Source: VMCP01 sp965655465
GTDB lineage: Bacteria > Bacteroidota > Bacteroidia > NS11-12g > UBA955
Reading direction: 5' to 3'
DNA: 54,638 nt
NCBI GenBank assembly: GCA_965655465.1
Contig: CBFHGY010000005.1
Location: 1 to 54,638, forward strand
Positions within the stretch are counted from its first letter, which is position 1. Each line of letters begins with the position of its first letter. The position numbers and the translations under genes are program-made. The notes under the pieces are model-generated. The model searched no databases. It saw only the letters and a program-made list of their open reading frames with translations, and was not told the origin of the DNA. Positions 1 to 8,431 of the stretch are shown here, in pieces.

Positions 1-1072
1 CCATTTGGAAACGGCGTTCTAAGGCACCGTCTTTTTCAATATATTGGCGGTATTCATCTAAGGTGGTGGCTCCTATGCATTGGATTTCGCCTCTTGCGAG
101 AGCGGGTTTGAACATATTAGAAGCATCGAGCGAACCAGACGCTCCACCTGCACCCACGATGGTATGTATTTCATCGATGAATAAGATTACATCTTCGGCT
201 TTCTCCAGTTCCATCATAAGGGCTTTCATGCGCTCTTCGAATTGCCCTCTGTACTTGGTGCCCGCAACCATACTCGCCAAATCTAAACTAACTACCCGTT
301 TATTAAACAGCACCCGAGATACTTTTCTTTGGGTGATGCGCAAAGCCAATCCTTCGGCAATAGCGGTTTTACCCACACCGGGTTCTCCGATTAAAACGGG
401 ATTATTTTTCTTACGGCGTGATAAAATTTGGCTCACGCGTTCGATTTCTTTTTCTCTACCTACAATAGGATCTAACTTACCTTCTTCTGCAGCCTTGGTT
501 AGGTCGCGACCAAAATTATCTAAAACGGGAGTTTTTGATTTGGTTTTAGCTTTAGAAGCTGACTGCGCCTTTTGTTCCTCGCGATAATATTCTTCAGGCG
601 TTTCTCCATCGTCGTTGGAGGCTTCTCCACGAATCGTATCTATTCCTTCTTCCAAGGCGCTTTTAAATACGTCGTAACTCAATCCATATTGGGCTAAAAC
701 TTTAGAGGCCACATTGTCTTCATCTCTTAAAATTGAGAGCAATAAATGTTCGGTACCGATCAGATCCGTTTTGAAAATTTTCGCTTCCAAATAGGTAATT
801 TTCAGGGCTTTTTCAGCCTGTTTGGTCAAGGGAATATTACCTAAATTGCTGGTTTTGGTAGCCGTTCCCCGAATAGCATCTTCGATACTCTTTTTAAGTC
901 GTAAGGACTCGATATCTAAGACGCGCAGCGTTTGAAACGCTTTTCCTTCGCCTTCCCGGATAATTCCGAGAAGCAAATGTTCACAACCGATATAGTCGTG
1001 GCCTAATCGAATGGCCTCTTCCCGGCTGAATTGTATCACTTCTTTAACGCGTGGTGAAAACTTAGCTTCCAT
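1..1072 (-). CDS. clpC: ATP-dependent Clp protease ATP-binding subunit ClpC (3' end outside window)
   Basis: This is the N-terminal 357 residues of a class I Clp/Hsp100 unfoldase that feeds substrates to ClpP in the cytosol. The sequence shows two Clp N-domain repeats (about residues 1-150, each with an EHLLL segment), a charged linker, then the first AAA+ module. Walker A GEPGVGKT lies near residue 230, and Walker B VILFIDE is followed by the IHTIVGAGGASG stretch. The start ATG gives MEAKFSPRVKEVIQFSREEA, the usual ClpC beginning. The gene runs off the left edge, so the second ATPase domain is not visible. A TATATTTG -7-like box sits 9 nt upstream of the ATG, implying a very short leader. 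ClpB is less likely because the N-terminal sequence is ClpC-like. Confidence 0.95.
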   Translation of the reverse strand, partial: MEAKFSPRVKEVIQFSREEAIRLGHDYIGCEHLLLGIIREGEGKAFQTLRVLDIESLRLKKSIEDAIRGTATKTSNLGNIPLTKQAEKALKITYLEAKIFKTDLIGTEHLLLSILRDEDNVASKVLAQYGLSYDVFKSALEEGIDTIRGEASNDDGETPEEYYREEQKAQSASKAKTKSKTPVLDNFGRDLTKAAEEGKLDPIVGREKEIERVSQILSRRKKNNPVLIGEPGVGKTAIAEGLALRITQRKVSRVLFNKRVVSLDLASMVAGTKYRGQFEERMKALMMELEKAEDVILFIDEIHTIVGAGGASGSLDASNMFKPALARGEIQCIGATTLDEYRQYIEKDGALERRFQM

Positions 1073-1081
1073 AATCTTCTT

Positions 1082-1089
1082 CAAATATA
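1082..1089 (-). promoter_or_regulatory. TAnnTTTG -7 box upstream of clpC
   Basis: Read on the minus strand this is TATATTTG, a match to the Bacteroidota -7 consensus TAnnTTTG, 9 nt before the clpC ATG. No TTG is visible at the -33 position, so the call rests on the -7 element and its position only. Confidence 0.4.
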
Positions 1090-1154
1090 ATTATTAGTTT
1101 TTCGAATTGCTATTAGCCTCTGACAAGTGGCGTATATTTAGGACAAACGGCAGA

Positions 1155-2141
1155 TTAAAACGAATTGGCTATGCCGTAAAGATAATTCCGATAGGAGGGT
1201 AAACAAGAATTCCGGTATAACTCTTGACGGAACTCCTGTGCTCGCGATGTGTCTTTAATTCGTGAGAAAAAAGAGGTTTTACAGGCTAAGAAAACAGCGT
1301 TTTCCAGACTTGCAACAAAGGGATTTTGAAGTAAATTCAAATGTAGTGCAGGTCCCAAGAACTCCATTACTTCCTGAATTTGCTGCGTATTTGCTCCAAA
1401 TCGCACTAAAATAGGCAATGGTTCCATCGCAAAGGGCATCAAATACTCAAGGGGCTCCTCTTTCAACACTTCAAACCAATCTTGAACCAAATCAGATTGT
1501 AGGGCTCCCGTTTTCAACATTTGATGGATGAATTTCGCAGCCCATACCCGACCGTTTATAATAGGAAAATAATTTTTATCGGTTGGGTATCGAGACAGGG
1601 CCTCACTCCATTTGCGCATCATTTGTACATTTCCATCGAGGTAATACCCGGTTAAAATTACCGATTTTTTAAAGGTTTCCTGTTCCAAATTCTGCGGATC
1701 CATTTCCGCTACAAGCCGGTTATAATATAAATCTTTGTGTAAGGTATCGTAATCCACAAAAGAATGTAAAATCCAATTTCTCAATACGGGGTTATTGGCG
1801 ATGAAATTCAGTTCATGATCTTTAAAATTGCGGAATCGCAGACTCTCCCCAATATGATTTAGGAGGTAACCTTTCAAATAAAATTCCATTAATTCGGCAT
1901 CGTTTAAGTTCAAGCGTTCAAAAAACGCAACCCAAGACTGCACTTTGGTCTGAGCAATATTCTTCCGAGCCCAAGTAATCAATTGCAAAATACTGGGAAT
2001 ATGCCGTTGAAGAGCATTTTCACGCACTAATTGAAAATCCAAGTCAGACACCCGCGAATGGTCCAAACGAAATTTCTTGGAGGTTTCAAATTCAACCTCT
2101 ACTTCCCACAATGCCGGTGCAACCAGTGTAATTTTCTTCAT
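1155..2141 (-). CDS. Hypothetical protein, about 328 aa
   Basis: No family is recognised. The protein has no signal peptide or membrane segment and looks like a mostly helical cytosolic protein with scattered aromatic residues. It begins with a beta-like stretch (MKKITLVAPALWEVEVEF). The ORF stays open 18 codons further upstream to a TTG at 2195, but the ATG at 2141 (MKKITLV) is the more natural start. It is transcribed divergently from dnaB, with a 9-bp inverted repeat between the two genes. Downstream it converges on nothing: clpC lies on the same strand about 80 bp further on. Coding status is well supported by length; the function is unknown. Confidence 0.7.
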   Translation of the reverse strand: MKKITLVAPALWEVEVEFETSKKFRLDHSRVSDLDFQLVRENALQRHIPSILQLITWARKNIAQTKVQSWVAFFERLNLNDAELMEFYLKGYLLNHIGESLRFRNFKDHELNFIANNPVLRNWILHSFVDYDTLHKDLYYNRLVAEMDPQNLEQETFKKSVILTGYYLDGNVQMMRKWSEALSRYPTDKNYFPIINGRVWAAKFIHQMLKTGALQSDLVQDWFEVLKEEPLEYLMPFAMEPLPILVRFGANTQQIQEVMEFLGPALHLNLLQNPFVASLENAVFLACKTSFFSRIKDTSRAQEFRQELYRNSCLPSYRNYLYGIANSF

Positions 2142-2212
2142 GCTATATCTGCAATTTATGGCATCCTGATTTGAATTACTAAACGGATTCCGCAATGTTT
2201 TAGGATATTTAT

Positions 2213-2243
2213 CAAACGAAAATGTGAAAAACTATTTCGTTTG
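2213..2243. promoter_or_regulatory. 9-bp perfect inverted repeat between divergent genes
   Basis: CAAACGAAA (2213-2221) and TTTCGTTTG (2235-2243) form a perfect inverted repeat with a 13-nt spacer between the divergent hypothetical gene and dnaB. Each arm ends in TTTG reading outward (TTCGTTTG), which is one base from the TAnnTTTG -7 box. It could therefore be a pair of divergent -7 elements or a dimeric operator. Confidence 0.4.
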
Positions 2244-2287
2244 TAGAAGTTTTTTTGAAGCTCGAAAATATCGACCTTTGGAAGGTT

Positions 2288-3964
2288 ATGGAAAACACGA
2301 AGATTCCTAATTCTTCCAATAAGAAAAAAGTAATTCCCAAAGAATTTTTCGACGATCGTATGGGGCGTATGCCGCCAAACGCTCGTGAATTGGAAGATGC
2401 CGTATTAGGGGCTATGATGTTGGAACGCGAAAAGATTTTTCAGGTTATCGATATCCTTACTAAAGACCATTTTTACGACCCTAAAAATCAAATCATTTTT
2501 GAAGCCATCGAAACCTTATACAAGGCGGGAGACACCGCGATTGATTTACTTACGGTTTCGAATTATCTTAAGAACCATAAATTACTCGAAATTTCGGGTG
2601 GTTATATGTACTTGGCGCAACTAACGAACAAGGTAACCTCTGCCGCCAATATTGAATTTCATGCACGTATTTTAACCCAAAAATTCATTCAGCGATCACT
2701 TATTAAAGTGGCGGGTGAGATTCAATTTAATGCCTACGATGACACGGAAGATTCTTTCGAGTTGTTGGATGATTCCGAAGCCAAGTTATACGAAATTAAA
2801 AATGCGGGACTTAAGCGTAATTATCAAGAAATTAGCACGTTGATTGGCAATTCCTTGAAGGATATCGAGGCGCGAATGAACAGCGAAAACAACGGAATCA
2901 CCGGTGTTGCTTCTGGTTTTAGCGATATCGATCGTATTAACGGCGGATGGCAACCCTCAGATTTGGTCATCCTTGCTGCCCGTCCTGCAATGGGTAAAAC
3001 AGCCTTTGCTTTGAGTTTGGTGCGCAACGCCGCGATTGACCATAAAAAGAGTGTAATGGTTTTTTCACTAGAAATGGCCGACATTCAGCTTGTGAATCGT
3101 TTGATCTCCGCAGAAGCTCAAGTTCCTGGAGAAAAAATTAAAAAAAGCAGCCTCTCTGAAGAAGAATGGATCCGACTTCAAAACCAAACTACGGTTTTGG
3201 GGGAAGCTAAAATTTTTATCGACGATACACCCCAGTTGAATATTTTTGATTTGAATGCAAAGTGCCGTAGAATTGCTTCCCAACAAGGGTTGGATATGGT
3301 AGTTGTGGATTATTTGCAATTATTGCGCGCCGATGTTAAGTCACAAGGAAATCGAGAGCAAGAAATTGCCTTTATTTCCCGTTCCTTGAAAGGTTTGGCT
3401 AAAGATTTAAATATACCCATAATTGCGTTGGCGCAATTAAGTCGCGAAGTAGAAAAACGTGCAAACAAAAGACCTCAATTATCCGATTTGCGTGAATCTG
3501 GTTCTATCGAACAAGATGCCGATATGGTAATGTTCCTATACCGAAACGAGTATTATGAAAAAATGGGTATGGATAGCGAAGCTCCTTCTGATTCTGATGA
3601 TTTAGACGCTGATATCAAAGGTCTAACTGAGGTAATCATTGCAAAGAACAGGCATGGAACAGTGGGTTCAGCCTTCTGTAAATTCATTGGAGAATATTCT
3701 AAGTTTCAGGATTTAGATCATTACGAACGTGATATGATCCGCCAGAAAAACCCTGAATATGGTTACAGTCCCGATACTCCTGTTCAAACCACCAAAGTAT
3801 TGCCTTCCAAAATGAATCGAGATCAGGATATATACAATCAACCGGGCAGTGCCTCTCCGTTTGATGACGGTCCGTCTAACTTTCCTGATAAGGGATCTTG
3901 GAGCGGAGGCATTCAACCGCCAACGGGTCCCAGTTTCTTCCCTCCGAATATTACGGAAGAATAA
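2288..3964 (+). CDS. dnaB: Replicative DNA helicase DnaB
   Basis: DnaB is the hexameric helicase that unwinds DNA at the replication fork. The N-terminal helical DnaB_N domain (about residues 25-130, with the ARELEDAVLGAMM start) is followed by a RecA-like C-terminal domain. Walker A ARPAMGKT falls at about 231-238, Walker B MVVVDYLQLL about 100 residues later, and RESGSIEQDADMVMFLYR carries the conserved C-terminal motif. A low-complexity Pro/Ser/Asp tail of about 70 residues ends the protein. The ORF can be extended to a TTG at 2255, but the ATG at 2288 (MENTKIPNSS) is preferred. It is a single-gene unit closed by a strong terminator. No intein is present. Confidence 0.97.
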   Translation: MENTKIPNSSNKKKVIPKEFFDDRMGRMPPNARELEDAVLGAMMLEREKIFQVIDILTKDHFYDPKNQIIFEAIETLYKAGDTAIDLLTVSNYLKNHKLLEISGGYMYLAQLTNKVTSAANIEFHARILTQKFIQRSLIKVAGEIQFNAYDDTEDSFELLDDSEAKLYEIKNAGLKRNYQEISTLIGNSLKDIEARMNSENNGITGVASGFSDIDRINGGWQPSDLVILAARPAMGKTAFALSLVRNAAIDHKKSVMVFSLEMADIQLVNRLISAEAQVPGEKIKKSSLSEEEWIRLQNQTTVLGEAKIFIDDTPQLNIFDLNAKCRRIASQQGLDMVVVDYLQLLRADVKSQGNREQEIAFISRSLKGLAKDLNIPIIALAQLSREVEKRANKRPQLSDLRESGSIEQDADMVMFLYRNEYYEKMGMDSEAPSDSDDLDADIKGLTEVIIAKNRHGTVGSAFCKFIGEYSKFQDLDHYERDMIRQKNPEYGYSPDTPVQTTKVLPSKMNRDQDIYNQPGSASPFDDGPSNFPDKGSWSGGIQPPTGPSFFPPNITEE

Positions 3965-3992
3965 TCCGAAATATTCCTCAAGAATATACAAC

Positions 3993-4024
3993 AAAAGAGG
4001 CGGCCCCATATGACCGCCTCTTTT
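3993..4024. terminator. Bidirectional intrinsic terminator between dnaB and degP
   Basis: AAAAGAGGCGG (3993-4003) and CCGCCTCTTTT (4014-4024) form a perfect 11-bp stem with a 10-nt loop. A/T runs flank it on both sides, so it can end transcription of both converging genes. Confidence 0.88.
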
Positions 4025-4047
4025 GTGTTTGTTAATTTATGATTCGA

Positions 4048-5571
4048 TTATTCTTCGCTTTTTTCGGCCTTTGACGGAAGTTTTACCGCAAATATTTTGT
4101 CTTCTCCAGACTTGGTTTTGCCTTCCACGACGATAGCTCCACTTAAATTAGAAAACATCGATATTGCACCTTGTGGTGAATAAACGCGCTCATTATTAAT
4201 ATGGGTAATTACAAATCCCTTGGGTATGCCTGCTGATTCGAACGCGCCCTTATCTAGGTTCTCTACTTTAGCTCCTCCTTTTATTTTGAGCTTTTCGCGT
4301 TCTTCCTTAGAAACTACTCCCAAGTTCAATCCCATATAGCTTTTTGCATTGGCGGGAGCCGCAGCACTTAGCTTCGTTTCTCCGTCTTTACTTAATAAGG
4401 TAGCGTTAAGCTCTTTAATCGATCCCGATCTGCGCAGCGTGATGGTAATTTTATCACCGGGGCGGTATTTACCTACTTTTTCTTGCAATTTGCTCGAGCT
4501 GTTCACTTCTTCGCCATCGATCTTCAAGAGTACGTCGTCCTTTTTTACACCTGCTTTATCGGCAGAACCGCCTGCGACCACATCGGCGATATACACACCT
4601 TTTAAGTCGGGCAAATTCTTTTGTTCGAGTAATTCTTGACTTACATCTTGAATTGAAACGCCCAAAATAGCCCTTTGAACTTTACCGTATTTCATGATGT
4701 CGTTCACAACCTTTTTCATCAAATTAACGGGTACTGCGAAGCCATATCCCGCATAAGAGCCGGTTTGAGACGCAATAGCCGTATTTATACCTATTAACTC
4801 TCCGGATACATTGACCAAAGCTCCCCCAGAATTACCAGGATTAATAGCAGCATCTGTTTGAATGAAATTTTCAATGGCATATTGATTTCCTTGAGAACGC
4901 AATAAATCAATGTTTCTTCCCATCGCACTTACGATCCCTAAGGTAACAGTACTGTTCAAATTGAATGGATTTCCTACAGCGACTACCCATTGGCCTACTT
5001 TTACATCGTCTGAGTTCCCTAATTTCAAGAAAGGCAAATCGCTATCTGAAATCCGCAATACCGCCAAATCGGTATTTTTATCTGTACCCACCAATTCTGC
5101 GATATAACTGCGTTTATCATTCAAAACCACCTCTATTTTATTGGCATCGGCGACTACGTGATTATTCGTAACAATATAACCATCTTCTGAAATAACCACT
5201 CCGGAACCGGAGGCCATTTTAGGACCTGGACTGTCGAATCGAAAATTGGGGCCGTTGAAAAACTCAAAGGGATCGAAAGGTGTTCCATTTTGGGGTTGTC
5301 GTGACTGACTTCCGCCAGAGGTAGTTTTGATATGAACCACTGCAGGATTCGCTATTTCTGCTACTCCCGTAAAATCAAATCCAGGAGAGCTGCTCAATGC
5401 CGCGTATCGCGCCATTTGGGCACTGGCGGTTTGATATTGGTCGGAATTCGAGCGCTTAAATAATTGGGGCGCTAATGCGTAAAAACCGAATAAACTGATA
5501 AGTCCTCCTACCAAACCGGCAAAAACCAAGTTAGCAATTGTGTGTTTTTGAAAAAATCTTGACTTCATCAT
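4048..5571 (-). CDS. degP: DegP/HtrA-family periplasmic serine protease (Do-like)
   Basis: This is an envelope quality-control protease of the trypsin-like HtrA family, about 507 aa from the ATG at 5571. An N-terminal membrane/signal segment (IANLVFAGLVGGLISLFGFYAL) directs it to the periplasm. The catalytic triad is intact: His138 in TNNHVVAD, Asp168 in NTDLAVLR and Ser248 in GNSGGALV. Two PDZ domains follow, the first starting at the ILGVSI stretch and the second at YMGLNLG. The open frame extends to 5754, but that extension overlaps the divergent sigma-factor gene and lacks sense as a leader; an ATG at 5586 is the other plausible start. The divergent position opposite an ECF-like sigma/anti-sigma pair suggests an envelope-stress link, which is inference only. 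Confidence 0.95.
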   Translation of the reverse strand: MMKSRFFQKHTIANLVFAGLVGGLISLFGFYALAPQLFKRSNSDQYQTASAQMARYAALSSSPGFDFTGVAEIANPAVVHIKTTSGGSQSRQPQNGTPFDPFEFFNGPNFRFDSPGPKMASGSGVVISEDGYIVTNNHVVADANKIEVVLNDKRSYIAELVGTDKNTDLAVLRISDSDLPFLKLGNSDDVKVGQWVVAVGNPFNLNSTVTLGIVSAMGRNIDLLRSQGNQYAIENFIQTDAAINPGNSGGALVNVSGELIGINTAIASQTGSYAGYGFAVPVNLMKKVVNDIMKYGKVQRAILGVSIQDVSQELLEQKNLPDLKGVYIADVVAGGSADKAGVKKDDVLLKIDGEEVNSSSKLQEKVGKYRPGDKITITLRRSGSIKELNATLLSKDGETKLSAAAPANAKSYMGLNLGVVSKEEREKLKIKGGAKVENLDKGAFESAGIPKGFVITHINNERVYSPQGAISMFSNLSGAIVVEGKTKSGEDKIFAVKLPSKAEKSEE

Positions 5572-5683
5572 AGTTAAATTTAGCATTTTTAGTTTGAAAA
5601 CAACGCAAAAATCGATTCCTTCCTTTAATTTGCATAACAAATCGTTTACCTTTTTCGATAAAGTCGTATAGATAGTCCGTGAA

Positions 5684-6247
5684 ATGCCTAGGCAATCAAC
5701 AACAACACTTCCACCCATTGAACGCTTGCAACAAGGCGAAAGGGAGGTACTCATTGAACTTTACAGGGAAAACGAACGAATGGTACGCAAATACATAACC
5801 GAAAATAATGGCACTGCAGATGATGCAGAAGACCTCTTACAGGATGCTTTGGTTGTGTTGTGGCAGAACGCGCGTAAGCCCAATTTTGAATTACATGCAA
5901 AAATTAGCACCTATTTGTTTGCAATAATTCGCAACCAGTGGCTGAAGACTTTAGAAAAACGCAAACGAGAAAATGGCTCTTTGGAAGTCGCCGGGGAAGG
6001 TCCTACAAGTTTCCCAAATGAAACCCAAATGGATCTTAAAATTGTACGAGATTATCTCAACGATATGGGTGATTTATGTCGCAAGGTGCTTTTGATGTAC
6101 TATTTCGATGGTTTCGATATGCAAACCATTGCCTCTGCAAATAATTTAGCCAACGCCGATACTGCAAAATCTAAAAAGTATCAGTGTTTAAAAGAATTAG
6201 GCAGCCGCATCAAATCTAAGTTTAACGCAACCGATTTTTTGAGATGA
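5684..6247 (+). CDS. RNA polymerase sigma factor, sigma-70 family (ECF-like)
   Basis: This 187-aa alternative sigma factor has region 2 at about residues 35-95 (DDAEDLLQDALVVLWQNA, then STYLFAIIRNQWLK) and region 4 at about 125-175 (CRKVLLMYYFDGFDMQTIA, then AKSKKYQCLKEL). Region 3 is absent, as expected for ECF-type factors. The KKYQCLKEL end resembles a sigma subgroup common in Bacteroidota. The stop overlaps the start of the next gene (ATGA), so it should be translationally coupled to the membrane protein downstream. Its target promoters cannot be read from this window. Confidence 0.88.
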   Translation: MPRQSTTTLPPIERLQQGEREVLIELYRENERMVRKYITENNGTADDAEDLLQDALVVLWQNARKPNFELHAKISTYLFAIIRNQWLKTLEKRKRENGSLEVAGEGPTSFPNETQMDLKIVRDYLNDMGDLCRKVLLMYYFDGFDMQTIASANNLANADTAKSKKYQCLKELGSRIKSKFNATDFLR

Positions 6248-7401
6248 TGAACGAGATAGACGAACGCATTATCCGTTACTACGACCAAGAGATGTCGGCT
6301 GCCGAGGTGGAACAATTCATGCAGGAAATAACCACTGATGCACAATTAAAGCAGGAATTTGAATTTTATGGAACCGTCATAGAAGGCATTCGCGATGAAG
6401 GGGCAATTGAATTGAAGGAGTACATCAAAGAACATTTGCAAACTGATGAACTCAGTTCTCAAAGCAATTTATGGATGTATGCCGCAGCGAGCGTCACGTT
6501 ATTGCTGCTGAGTTATTTTGCCATATATTCCTATTTAGAAACAGGTAACATTCAAGAAGCTGCTGAAATTATAACACTTAAAGACGAAAAATCCGATAAG
6601 TTTAAATTCTGGAAACGCAATAAAAACAAAACGGCAATTCAAAATCTCGATACCACATCGATATATAAAGACTCCTTGTTGGCATTAGAGCAAAAAAGAA
6701 ATTCCGATTCAAGTGTATTATTAGCCATGGAGATTGTAGAGGAAGATGACGACAAGATAACGGAAAACTACAGCGCTGAAATGGCCCCTGCACCAGAAAA
6801 TCCCCTACCCCGAGCTATCCTAATTACTCAAGTTTCTGTAATTCCGATTAAACTTATGTCGACCGAGGTGGTGGCTGAATCCTCACTTGACATGGGAACC
6901 CAAACCCGTCAAATGAATAAGGTACAAGGGGTTCAAATGGGTAAAGAAAGAAATAAAGCAGACGAATTACAAGTAAATGGAGCCGAACGACTTAAAAGCA
7001 AGTCTACGACAGCGGTTACCACTAAAAAAACGAGTGATTCCTACCCCGCTACAGCCGAGTTCGAAAAAAAGACTGACACGGCACAGCTTAAAAAAAGCAT
7101 AGCCATGCCTAAATCCAAACCAACCCGTTTTAAGCTCATGCATTTCGAAGATGAAAAAGGCAAACCTCATGCGATAGTCACAAAAAGCGGCAATGAAATG
7201 ATCGTTTCAATTTATAATATTTGGGGTGAAAATCCATTGGTCTTCGAAATCAATCAAGAATTCTACCTCGATTTAGGAACCTCCGAAAACAATACGGCAA
7301 AGGAACCTTCAAGAATATGGAAATTACCGATAAGCTCAGGAAATTATGAAAATATTGATTGGGTTACTAATAAGCGCATTATAGAACAGATTCGGAATTA
7401 A
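6244..7401 (+). CDS. Single-pass membrane protein, probable anti-sigma factor
   Basis: The 385-aa protein has an N-terminal cytosolic part of about 75 residues (IDERIIRYYDQEMSAAEVEQF), one membrane helix at about 78-98 (WMYAAASVTLLLLSYFAIYSYL) and a long, charged, mostly disordered region. A compact C-terminal domain comes last (FKLMHFEDEKGKPHAIVTKS onward). The coupling to the sigma gene by a 4-bp overlap and the topology are what is expected of an anti-sigma factor. The usual zinc anti-sigma HxxxCxxC motif is absent: no Cys appears in the N-terminal part. The role is inferred from context, and no family was recognised for the C-terminal domain. dapF follows after 6 bp. Confidence 0.72.
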   Translation: MMNEIDERIIRYYDQEMSAAEVEQFMQEITTDAQLKQEFEFYGTVIEGIRDEGAIELKEYIKEHLQTDELSSQSNLWMYAAASVTLLLLSYFAIYSYLETGNIQEAAEIITLKDEKSDKFKFWKRNKNKTAIQNLDTTSIYKDSLLALEQKRNSDSSVLLAMEIVEEDDDKITENYSAEMAPAPENPLPRAILITQVSVIPIKLMSTEVVAESSLDMGTQTRQMNKVQGVQMGKERNKADELQVNGAERLKSKSTTAVTTKKTSDSYPATAEFEKKTDTAQLKKSIAMPKSKPTRFKLMHFEDEKGKPHAIVTKSGNEMIVSIYNIWGENPLVFEINQEFYLDLGTSENNTAKEPSRIWKLPISSGNYENIDWVTNKRIIEQIRN

Positions 7402-7407
7402 TTTTTA

Positions 7408-8178
7408 ATGGAAATACCCTTTGTAAAATACCAAGGAACTGGCAATGATTTTATATTGATAGATGCCAGAAACCACACCCCTAAATTGGATGTAGCCCAT
7501 TGGTGCGATCGCCGTTTTGGCATTGGCGCAGATGGTTTAATGTACCTTCAAAACTCTTCAGAAGCCGATTTCGAAATGATTTATTATAATTCGGATGGCA
7601 ATCTCAGCAGTATGTGTGGAAACGGTGGTCGTTGTTTGGCACATTGGGCAATGGAATTAGGTATTGGGGATGGCAATTCGGTGCATTTTAAAGCTCCGGA
7701 TGGATTTCATACTGCACAAAAAACATCCAATGGGATTGAACTGAGCATGAATCCAGTTCCCCAGATAAACACCATTAATTCCACCGATGTTTCATTAGAC
7801 ACTGGATCCCCGCATTTTGTTCGGAAATGCCTTGATATACCAGGAAATTTCGTAGAACAAGCGCGGGATATTCGCCAATCTGCAACGTATAAAACAGCCG
7901 GTATAAATGTAAATTTCTATCAAGAAATCAATAAAAACCACTTAAAATGCCGCACGTTCGAACGCGGAGTAGAAGACGAAACACTTAGCTGCGGAACTGG
8001 TGTTACTGCAGTTGCTTTAGCCTATGCTCGAGAACAAGGTTTATCAAACGGGAAGATTGAAATTGAAACCCAAGGAGGAATCCTTCACATTTCCTTTCAA
8101 AGTGCGGAGGATGGTTCCTATACCCAAATTTCACTTGAAGGACCTGCACAATTCGTTTTCAAGGGTTTCATTGATTAG
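7408..8178 (+). CDS. dapF: Diaminopimelate epimerase
   Basis: DapF interconverts LL- and meso-diaminopimelate, the last step before meso-DAP is used for lysine and peptidoglycan. At 256 aa it has the family length. The two catalytic cysteines are visible: Cys70 in SMCGNGGRC and Cys195 in LSCGTGVTA. The N-terminal YQGTGNDFILID motif is also conserved. It is the third gene of the sigma/anti-sigma operon (6-bp gap), an unusual partner. Presence of dapF agrees with the DAP-type MurE (DNPR motif) encoded later in this window. Confidence 0.96.
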   Translation: MEIPFVKYQGTGNDFILIDARNHTPKLDVAHWCDRRFGIGADGLMYLQNSSEADFEMIYYNSDGNLSSMCGNGGRCLAHWAMELGIGDGNSVHFKAPDGFHTAQKTSNGIELSMNPVPQINTINSTDVSLDTGSPHFVRKCLDIPGNFVEQARDIRQSATYKTAGINVNFYQEINKNHLKCRTFERGVEDETLSCGTGVTAVALAYAREQGLSNGKIEIETQGGILHISFQSAEDGSYTQISLEGPAQFVFKGFID

Positions 8179-8382
8179 TGAAAACAACCTACCCTAAGGG
8201 TGCTCATGTAATAATTTAAGGAAGCTTATAATTGCGCTATATCCTAAAAAAATATTACGCTTTATATTTCAAAAGATACACAGACGCAGAGAATTCTTAT
8301 AATCGATCTAAAGTGATAGGATTATATGCCCCAAAGATTTTTCTCTAGATAGCCGCCCAGTAACGCGTTGACTATTTAATAA

Positions 8383-8411
8383 AAAGGGCGATCTGAATCA
8401 GACCGCCCTTT
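8383..8411. terminator. Intrinsic terminator between dapF and the converging T9SS cargo gene
   Basis: AAGGGCG (8384-8390) pairs with CGCCCTT (8404-8410), and TCTGA/TCAGA extend the stem inside. A-rich and T-rich flanks lie on the two sides. The 200 bp upstream of it, after dapF, holds no ORF or recognisable RNA. Confidence 0.78.
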
Positions 8412-8431
8412 AAACCAAATTAAATTCAGAA

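Noticed and set aside
63..587. 174-codon plus-strand frame at the left edge
   Set aside because: It lies wholly antisense to clpC, whose protein motifs are unmistakable.
8179..8382. Possible small RNA after dapF
   Set aside because: No conserved RNA structure or promoter was found; only a terminator shared by the converging genes is clear.
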